The notes beneath the pieces are model-generated. The model was not told the DNA's origin. It saw only the letters and a list, made by a program, of their open reading frames with translations, and searched no databases. Of a DNA stretch of 64,000 bases, positions 56,936 through 64,000 are shown in pieces. Each line of letters starts with the position of its first letter. Position 1 is the first letter of the stretch. The stretch covers positions 124,001 through 188,000 of the forward strand of contig RMBW01000049.1 of the NCBI GenBank assembly GCA_004009845.1, read 5' to 3'. This DNA comes from Davidsoniella eucalypti. Taxonomy: Eukaryota > Ascomycota > Sordariomycetes > Microascales > Ceratocystidaceae. The translations under genes and the position numbers were made by a program.

Positions 56936-58692
56936 TATGATCTAGATGTGCGATTCGAAGGGGAAAGTCGAAAGAAGACAGACCGTGAAGTAGCAAAGAG
57001 TTATTAATTATAAATATTATAGGCTGAAGGTCATTTTATACCATTTGTCGCCTAGCATCTCAAGGTTATAAAGTAGAAGATGAATTGTCGTTGCAAAAAG
57101 TAAAAATAGTCAATCAAAGTAATGATGTGTTGCCAAATGAAGTGTTTTGAAGAATTATTTTGGTTTTGGGAAATTCTTAGGGTTGTCTTTTTTATGATAG
57201 CGGCAGAAAAAAAAGGCTGTGTCGAAGATAGGGTTAATTAGATCAGATAGTATCGCATTCATGATAAGAATACAAACTTTCCCTCCTTTGAATTCATGGT
57301 GCCTCCTCCTTTGTCCAAGGACGAAAAATCCCCCTTCGTCGTGGGTTTTGAAGAGCGACCAGCACATGTCACCGGAGGGCAACACTTTGAAGGTTCCAGA
57401 CCAGAGGGACGGCTGTGAAAAATGTTTATCTCAATGCTGCTTGATCTCTCCCGATCCCCCGACCTCGTGATAGTTGTCTCCTTGAGCACCTTCCTCGCAC
57501 TCTGGTCTTTTCCTTTGTGTTTCTACCAACCTGCTAGGGTTTCTCGACCTAACGATCCACTAGGGTCGGATCCACGTGATCCACATGAAGACGTAAAAAG
57601 TTAAATAAACAAATAAATATGATAAGAATATGATGGGTTGTGTCTTTGAAATTTCCAGCAATGATTAAGCCAGTAGAGTCCAATCAACTATTCAATCAGG
57701 CAGTTCGGATCATTTCAGATCATCTTCAAGGCTCAGCCACACTTTATTGCCTGGCCAATGTTACATGACGAGAATTCGTTAATCAGGTGTATCCTAAACT
57801 TGATCTTTTCTTGCTGGTGGAAGGTAGGATTTTTGATAGGCGACATGTAAGTAATTACGAGCTGGAGAGTAAGTAAGCAAATGTATAGATACATATTCAT
57901 TTACGTATAACTATACTTTGTAGTTGTGGTGCCGAATGGATGTTTAAGTGCTGACAGGAACTGATTGTATTACACGCAGTGTTACTTGGACACTGCCGAG
58001 ATCCATCAACTATCATATCAGTATACATATAGTATCTGTATACTATTTTTGTTTCGTATCTTTGAAACAACAGCCAAGTGACGTCTATCTCTAGTACATA
58101 GTTGTATCTCTACAGTACATAGAGACAGCTACACTGAGGTATGTACATATTATGTATGTATCTTGGCGTGGTATCACATCGTATTTCAAACAAGGTTTAC
58201 TGTAGAAAATGACCTGGTGGTCACGTCAGAATGATCGAAACAGTTCAAAGCTCCCAAGACTTTCTTCCGCCTCAGCTGAAGCTCATGGTTGAGCTAACGC
58301 GGAGCTAATTAGCTAGTTCCAAGGCTTGGCTTTCCTATTCCTATTTAGCTCTAGACTGAGGAGAAGGAGAATGAAAAGAGAAGCAACAGGAGCTGAACGG
58401 AGGCTGTACTATCTATGTATCAGTACGTATTGTGACATGACGAACGAAAAGAACGCAAAGACAGATGATGAGACAATTATTCTTGCTCCCTTGTAACAGA
58501 AAAGGGAAGGTATAGTCATTTTTGTTTTGTTCATGTCATAGTAATTTTCATATTATTTACTCTCTTATCAGTATATTTTATTTTAGTCTATGCTGTGACA
58601 TATTTGCTATCAATTGATTTCATTTTCTTACACTTCATTTCTCTTATACTCTCTCTGCATAAATATCGTCAAGAGCAACTGCCTTCATCGCC
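56936..58692. other. Intergenic region containing a LINE 3' tail
   Basis: The left side is the XAP5 promoter, and the right side holds the promoter of the TRP-channel gene. A short retrotransposon 3' end lies at 57536-57620 (see that entry). Outside it I see no coding or RNA feature. Confidence 0.5.
57536..57620 (+). mobile_element. LINE 3' tail, copy 2 (5'-truncated insertion)
   Basis: This stretch matches 18177-18260, with a 29-nt identical core and a like A-rich tail (AAATAAACAAATAAATA). It preserves the end of the element's reading frame as RPNDPLGSDPRDPHEDVKS and a stop at 57602-57604, slightly more intact than in copy 1. Nothing upstream of about 57530 resembles the first copy, so this is a heavily 5'-truncated insertion, as expected for target-primed reverse transcription. 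Confidence 0.85.
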
Positions 58693-60654
58693 ATGGCCCG
58701 CTGGACCCTAATGTCCTTTCTAGGGTTATCGCAAAACCCGGCCTCTGAAGATCGTGAAGACTGGCTTCGACCAGATCAACGCCAGGCTCTACTGGGCCAT
58801 GACAACGAACAACCGGCCAGGGCAATTCCAGCTCTCGATGTCACTAAAGTGGCACTACGACTGCGTTATCTGATCGAAGAATGCATTCCCTGCGAGCTAA
58901 ATGAAGACGAGGTTACGCGTCCACACAGCACCATCATCACGCAAAAGGTTGTATCGGCAGCACGGGATGCCGGCCGAATCCGCGATGGCAACAGCAACAG
59001 CAACAGCAGCAACCCGGAGGAAAACTTGACCGACGACGGCGCGTGTGTCGTCTTTGGCTTGCTTGTCTGTAAGCAGTGGTTCACCCACCAGGCTCTACTC
59101 GAGCTCTGGGACGCCGATCTACACCGTCTCCGAGCTACAGCCTGCGAAGTCATTGCCAAGGCCTTGATCGAGAACGAAGAGAGCCTGCCGTTCCTGCTCC
59201 ACTCGGTTCTTCTGCGCCGCTACTCGATCCTCGTCGACGGTGAAGCTACGCCGCCCGTCAACGTTATCGAGAAGGCCGTCGATCTCCACGCTCTGCGCGT
59301 CATCTGCTCTGCAGGATATCAGAAGTGCATCTCCTACCTCTGGAAGGGCTGGCTAGTGCAGGACGAGAACGATCCCAGCCAGTTCGTTGACTATGCTCAG
59401 AAGGCTGACCGTCGCTTCATCGTACATCTGGATCCAGATCGCATGCGGGCCCCCATCTATCAGAACATTGTGCAGCTCTTGGTGTCCCTCTTGTATCTTG
59501 CGCTATACACCGCGGCTATCAATTCTATCAACCCTGCTGGTGATCTGGACGCCACTGAGATTCTTCTATATGTCGTTACTGTGGGATACGTCGTCGACGA
59601 GGCTGTCAAGGTATGGAAGGCCGGCTATCACATTCTCGGCTTCTGGAACGCCTTCAACTCGAGTCTCTATGCCATCTTGACCGTCTCCTTTGTGCTTCGT
59701 CTCATTGGTCTATCTCACCCCGTCGATAGTAGCTTCCGTCCAGGCATGACGGCTCTGGTAACTGATAGCCCACGTGAGTATTATTCCCACTTAAGCTACA
59801 ACTTCCTCGCCTTCTCCGCGCCCATGTTCTGGAGTCGTCTCTTGCTTTATCTCGATGGTTTCCGCTTTTTCGGTGCCATGCTAGTGGTTCTCAAAGTCAT
59901 GATGAAGGAGTCTCTCATCTTCTTCGCGCTGTTGACCGTCGTCATTATCGGCTTCCTACAGGCCTTCATTGGTCTTGACTTGGCTGATGATCTCGTCGCT
60001 GATGATGTCTTCTTCATCGTCAAGGCCATGGCCAACGGAATCATGGGTAGTCCAGAGTTTGATGGCTTCGATAACTTTGCGCCACCATTCGGTCTGATCC
60101 TCTACTACATGTTTACCTTCATGGTCATGGTCATTCTACTGAACATCCTGATTGCTCTGTACGGCTCTGCCTACAGTGACATATACGACAACGCCAACGA
60201 TGAGTTCATGGCCCTGTATGCCCAGAAAACAATGCAGTTTGTCCGTGCTCCCGACGAGAACGTATATATCGCGCCCTTCAACTTGGTGGAAATTGCCGTT
60301 GCTGCTGTCACCGAGTGGTGGATGCCCAAAGACCGCTTCGAGCAGCTCAACGACGTCGTCATGGCCCTGCTATACAGTCCCGTGCTTATCGTAGCTGCCT
60401 GGGTTGAAACACGTGCCGCCTGTGTGATTCGTCATAACCGCCTTCGTGGAGAAGACGACGATGACGTCGTCCACGAGTGGGAGCAAATCACTGATCAGAT
60501 GGATATGGAGGCCGAAGGCTGGACTAAGAGAGTCGCTGAGGCGAAGAGCAATGTCGAAGAGGAGCCGGCCGTTCAAGAGGTTAAAAAGCTAGCATCAGAA
60601 ATTGCCGAACTCAAGAGCATTTTGCTGGACTTGCAGAATCGGAGCCGAAACTAG
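58693..60654 (+). CDS. YVC1: Yvc1-like vacuolar TRP calcium channel
   Basis: The intronless gene encodes 653 residues, the usual size for fungal Yvc1 (about 600-680). Yvc1 releases Ca2+ from the vacuole in response to osmotic or mechanical stimuli. The cytosolic N-terminus (about 1-250) includes the family block VTKVALRLRYLIEECIPCEL and a helical region around residues 120-200. Membrane helices follow from about residue 258 (NIVQLLVSLLYLALYTAAIN) through IFFALLTVVIIGFLQAFIGL. A pore-helix region lies at about 440-460 (IMGSPEFDGFDNFAPPFG), and the S6 segment is FTFMVMVILLNILIALYGSA. Beyond S6, the conserved NANDEFMALYAQKTMQFVRA and a further hydrophobic block VVMALLYSPVLIVAAWVETR precede an acidic, coiled-coil C-terminus (EIAELKSILLDLQN). 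It converges on the phosphoesterase gene with 78 nt between stops. Confidence 0.92.
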   Translation: MARWTLMSFLGLSQNPASEDREDWLRPDQRQALLGHDNEQPARAIPALDVTKVALRLRYLIEECIPCELNEDEVTRPHSTIITQKVVSAARDAGRIRDGNSNSNSSNPEENLTDDGACVVFGLLVCKQWFTHQALLELWDADLHRLRATACEVIAKALIENEESLPFLLHSVLLRRYSILVDGEATPPVNVIEKAVDLHALRVICSAGYQKCISYLWKGWLVQDENDPSQFVDYAQKADRRFIVHLDPDRMRAPIYQNIVQLLVSLLYLALYTAAINSINPAGDLDATEILLYVVTVGYVVDEAVKVWKAGYHILGFWNAFNSSLYAILTVSFVLRLIGLSHPVDSSFRPGMTALVTDSPREYYSHLSYNFLAFSAPMFWSRLLLYLDGFRFFGAMLVVLKVMMKESLIFFALLTVVIIGFLQAFIGLDLADDLVADDVFFIVKAMANGIMGSPEFDGFDNFAPPFGLILYYMFTFMVMVILLNILIALYGSAYSDIYDNANDEFMALYAQKTMQFVRAPDENVYIAPFNLVEIAVAAVTEWWMPKDRFEQLNDVVMALLYSPVLIVAAWVETRAACVIRHNRLRGEDDDDVVHEWEQITDQMDMEAEGWTKRVAEAKSNVEEEPAVQEVKKLASEIAELKSILLDLQNRSRN

Positions 60655-60732
60655 GCAGCCAGTTAAGTAACACTGGGGGTCAATTGAGAATCTATCTATT
60701 TCTATATAGTATTAATATATTTCTATGTATCT

Positions 60733-62969
60733 CTACAACATCGTGATGCGGCCTTCAAGCTTTGGAGAAATGACGCGTGTCCAATCAATGCTCATGTCCT
60801 CTTCTTTGATAGCATCACATAAGATAGTCTTCACGCCAGCCTTCTTGGCCCATCGAGCGAAGAACTTGCGAAGAAGAAGCATTTCACCTTCGATCTTGTC
60901 CTCATCGTCACTTGATCCGCCATCGCCTTCGCTCTCGCCTTCTTTGGAATCGGGAGTCGTGCGAGGCTCATCTTCTAGGAAGAGACTCTTGTCGTCATCT
61001 ACCGGTTCTCTTCCCCAGCCAGTCCTCTTCTCGATCCATTTAACCCAGGCAGAGACGCCAGAGCTGGCTGTATCAGAAACGTCGTCAACTTTAGAAGAAG
61101 GTGTTGTTTTTGTAAGGCCGGATTTAGCTCCTTGGGCTGTTCTAGGTGGGCATAATGTCTCTGCTACTGTATTCCAATGACGGCTTAGGTAACGCCACTT
61201 GCCTACAGTGCGAAGACCCATAAAGTACTGGCGTAGCATTGCTGAGATGAGGATTCCGTTCTCCTCGTCAACGATTTCTTCGGCTGTGCCACCTTCTGGC
61301 TGGACCAACAAGGCATCATATCCGTCTATAGTTGATATGTAGTTAGTATCCATATATATGTATGAGTATATTCTCCGAATCAGAAAAGTAGAGCATCGTG
61401 GATAAACTCCTACCTTTTCCACGGCCCATATAGCCACGTGTAGCCAAAGTATATTTCTTGGTGCGAGCTATTGGCTCACCGCCCAATGTAGCGTTAACAA
61501 TGCGACTTCCGGGAGGTCTTTTAGGGTCGAAGCTGAAGACGATATTAGAGACTTGTGGGAAACGGCCCTCGAGTGCCGGATATTGAGATACTCCGTTCTC
61601 TAGGGCATCTACAATAGCCTGTCCTTGTACTCTGATAAAGATAGCCGGGTCTTCAAAGGGAAAACAGTTGGTGATATCCTTCACCAGGAGGACTCCGGGA
61701 GGATACACAGTATCTCCACGGATTGTTCCCGCTGCCATCAACGAGGCATCGGCGCCATAGTAAGCTCGCATGACGTCACAAACGAAGTTTCCTATGTTGC
61801 TCTCCGAGGTACGCACAGTGACAAACCGGGCGTCTAGAGGGACAGCAGTCCATCCGACAGGCTTGGCGAGGCTTTGCTTCAAGTTCGCGGTCAGTCGACC
61901 TACCAACTCAGAGGCTTCTGAGTCTTCGACGACGCCGGTGCAGACATCGCGACGTAGGATATCAAAAAGCCATTTTCCGTCTGGTCCTTTGCGTCCCTCG
62001 ATGTAGCTCAAGTTCTTAAAGTCAGTGCCTGACCGGAGAACGTGAGTTCCTTTGATAAGACTGTGGGCGTAATAGTGGTCGTGACCTCCGAGAATCAGGT
62101 CGAAGAGACCGTCGGTTTGCTCGGCCAGCTTATTATCGTTTGGCTCACGTTGATGACTAACACATATGACGAGATCGGCGCCCTCGGCTCGGAGAGTCGG
62201 TACGATTTCCTTGGCTGTGGCCGAGGCAGATTTGTAGATGATATTGGGCGGTAGACTGTTGATAGTAACAAGCCACTCACGCTCTCCAAGGCCTACAAAT
62301 GCTACTTTTAGGCCGGATTTCGTCGTAAGCCAGTGAGTCTTCTTAGCGCTACCAAGAGGGACATCATCGCCAAGAGCAGGGTCGAGAACGTTGGCTAAAA
62401 GCCATGGGAACGAGCATTTGGAGGCAAGATGTGCAAATTGCCCTACGCCGAAGTCGAAGTCGTGATTCTACCAGATATAAGGAGCGCCAATGTTAGTTGT
62501 CTGGATAGATGCAGTAGTGATCATACATGATATAGCACAGTGTTTTGGAGCTAGGATCATCTTACACCAACGCAAGCTACGTCTGTTCCGATTTGGTTTA
62601 GGACAGGAACCATGTGTTCACCTATAAAAGCTATATCAGTATGACGGCCACCTTTGCAGTCTATTCTAGTAGCAGCATCTATTTTCTTTTCAACTACCGA
62701 AGACACCACTCACCCTTTGTGACTGAACTCTCCAGACTTGGGTTGAAGGCATCACCGGAGAAAATCGTGACCAAACCAGTCTTCTCCGTTTCAGGCATCT
62801 TTCGATATTCGTTGACTACGCTGATGAACCGGGCATAGCCGCCAACGGGCTCAGAGCTGCTCTGTTCGAGATGGTAGACGTCATTGTAGTGTAGAAGCCT
62901 GATGTCGGCTGGTGATGAGAGGTCGGCATTTGACTTATAGGTCACTGAAGCGTCTGGTGGCAAGCTCAT
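60733..62969 (-). CDS. 5'-nucleotidase/UshA-type metallophosphoesterase
   Basis: Four exons, 62969-62714, 62621-62566, 62467-61414 and 61325-60733, give 652 residues. Family enzymes hydrolyse nucleoside phosphates or related phosphoesters with two metal ions. Metal-ligand motifs are intact: LLHYNDVYH (Asp30, His33), FSGDAFNPS, GNHDFDFG (Asn105, His106), VSHQ (His209) and GGHDHYY (His233, His235). The 5_nucleotid_C domain follows, with SESNIGNFVCDVMRAYYGAD and IRVQGQAIVDALENGVSQYP. Splicing restores CVGNHDFD across intron 2 and GRGKDGYDALL across intron 3. The tail from about residue 520 is acidic, fungal-type and of unknown role. There is no signal peptide, so a cytosolic form is likely, unlike secreted 5'-nucleotidases. 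The start at 62969 is the first ATG; an upstream in-frame TTG exists. Substrate is not predictable. Confidence 0.88.
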
Positions 62970-63577
62970 GACGACCTGACAGCACGATGGCAACTATATA
63001 GATAAGATAGATGTGTCTGTGTATATGAAATGGAGGTGATCAGGTATGTAGAATGGATTAAAATTAGGGCTTCTCAGTAGACCGAAGCTGTGATATGGTC
63101 CAGGAAACAAGAGGCGGGGATATGCAGAGATTCAGTTCGTTCTACATAGGAACAAAGTAGCTTAGCTTAGCTAGCTAGGAGGAGCTTCTTCATCTATAGT
63201 AGGGCATTGGTATTAGGTTGTTCGGGTAGCATGGAAGGATTACAGGAGTACAGGAGATAAAATGGATTACAGATATACAGCCCATTGACGAGGCTTTCAT
63301 TGGCTTACTGTTGCTCAAGCTTATTTCACTTAATTTTTCACTTAATTATCAAGTATTGAATCAAGTTAGGGTTTGCGGTTGATGCTCTAGCATCAGGGGA
63401 CACCTAATGTTTGGTACGGTGAATAATATTAAATATGTACGTAGATTATGCTTGCTGCTATGACTTCGAGTATTTTGTTGCATAGCTCAGGCCTTCTTCC
63501 TCATCATTAATTCTAGCCATACTAGAATATACCTAGGCAGATCTCTTCTATAAAAAATAGATGTTGGCCCTCCCTCT
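62970..63577. other. Intergenic region, no gene
   Basis: This roughly 600-nt AT-rich spacer holds the promoter of the phosphoesterase gene and the 3' flank of the DUF1304 gene. A repeated TAGCTTAGCTTAGCTAGCTAG stretch, a short AGCT/TAGCT repeat, occurs near 63159-63179. Confidence 0.5.
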
Positions 63578-63937
63578 CTAAAGGCCTAGAACCGAAAGAC
63601 CTAGTGTTACAATGCCCGGAATGCCCTGTACAAATAGAATCTTGGTACTGCTAGTGGCGGCACCAAAAATGCCAGCAACGCTGACACAGCCGGCAAAGAA
63701 TATCTTGAGCTGGTAGGCAAAGTCTGCATTGGGGTGTAACAAGCTCCAAGCAAGACCTGCAGCCAAGAAGACATTGTAGATGCCTTGGTTGGCACCGAGA
63801 ACCTTTGTTTTGTCGGCAAAATCAGCCTTCAGGCCAAAAGCCCGTCGACCTGCCGGCTTGGTCCAGAGAAAGATTTCGAGCACGGCGATATAGCCATGAA
63901 GAGCCGACAGGGCACTAGTGGCGATGGCAGCGAGCAT
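63578..63937 (-). CDS. DUF1304-family small membrane protein
   Basis: The single-exon gene encodes 119 residues, exactly the usual size of DUF1304 proteins, which occur in bacteria and fungi and have no established function. Four hydrophobic helices are visible: residues about 5-25, 50-66, 74-94 and 98-117. Family blocks include ALHGYIAVLEIFLWTKPAGR at the start, LGANQGIYNVFLAAGLAWSL in the middle, and VAGIFGAATSSTKILFVQGI and PGIVTLGLSVLGL at the end. The ATG at 63937 puts the first helix at the N-terminus as in other members. The gene is complete within the window; its upstream region continues past the right edge. Confidence 0.9.
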   Translation of the reverse strand: MLAAIATSALSALHGYIAVLEIFLWTKPAGRRAFGLKADFADKTKVLGANQGIYNVFLAAGLAWSLLHPNADFAYQLKIFFAGCVSVAGIFGAATSSTKILFVQGIPGIVTLGLSVLGL

Positions 63938-64000
63938 TTTAGCGATGGCTGTAGCAGAGAATAAAGGTGTGATGTGTGATCTCTCGGGCCGCTCAGTTGG

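Overview
This is a nuclear chromosome segment from an ascomycete fungus, most likely a filamentous one (Pezizomycotina). The evidence is the short GT-AG introns (about 60 to 205 nt), the AT-rich spacers with pyrimidine-rich leaders, and a gene set that includes an RgsB-like RGS protein, a GYF-domain protein, a Yvc1-like TRP channel, a small six-cysteine secreted protein and a kinase-like family that is expanded in filamentous ascomycetes. No bacterial operon, CRISPR array, rRNA or convincing tRNA is seen. Introns were placed by splice signals and by continuity of conserved protein blocks, so they are inferred models.

Layout: 1-7.6 kb holds an RGS regulator and, convergent to it, mitochondrial glycerol-3-phosphate dehydrogenase (GUT2). 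7.6-12.4 kb is an AT-rich spacer with no supported gene. 12.4-19.2 kb is an accessory island. It contains a decayed copy and an intact copy of a coiled-coil/kinase-like gene in tandem, then a decayed Tad1-type LINE fragment. 19.2-24 kb has a four-exon FAD monooxygenase, nicotinamide riboside kinase and peptidyl-tRNA hydrolase 2. 25-38 kb is conserved core: a TTC27/Emw1-like TPR protein, an ATRIP/Lcd1-like checkpoint protein, CDP-diacylglycerol synthase (CDS1) and an NCS1 purine-cytosine permease. 38-47.6 kb carries an 889-residue conserved protein of unknown role and a 1616-residue GYF protein, both on the minus strand. 49.6-55.1 kb is gene-poor, with one secreted protein and one candidate micro-gene at 53.3-53.5 kb. 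55.1-64 kb has a small membrane protein, an XAP5/FAM50 protein, a second LINE 3' tail, a vacuolar TRP channel, a 5'-nucleotidase-like phosphoesterase and a DUF1304 membrane protein.

Most genes are unrelated housekeeping functions (lipid synthesis, NAD salvage, genome maintenance, translation quality control, calcium signalling) with no operon-like logic. The most unusual part is the 12.4-18.3 kb island, where gene duplication, gene decay and retrotransposon remnants occur side by side. The 3' tail of that retrotransposon recurs almost unchanged about 39 kb away.
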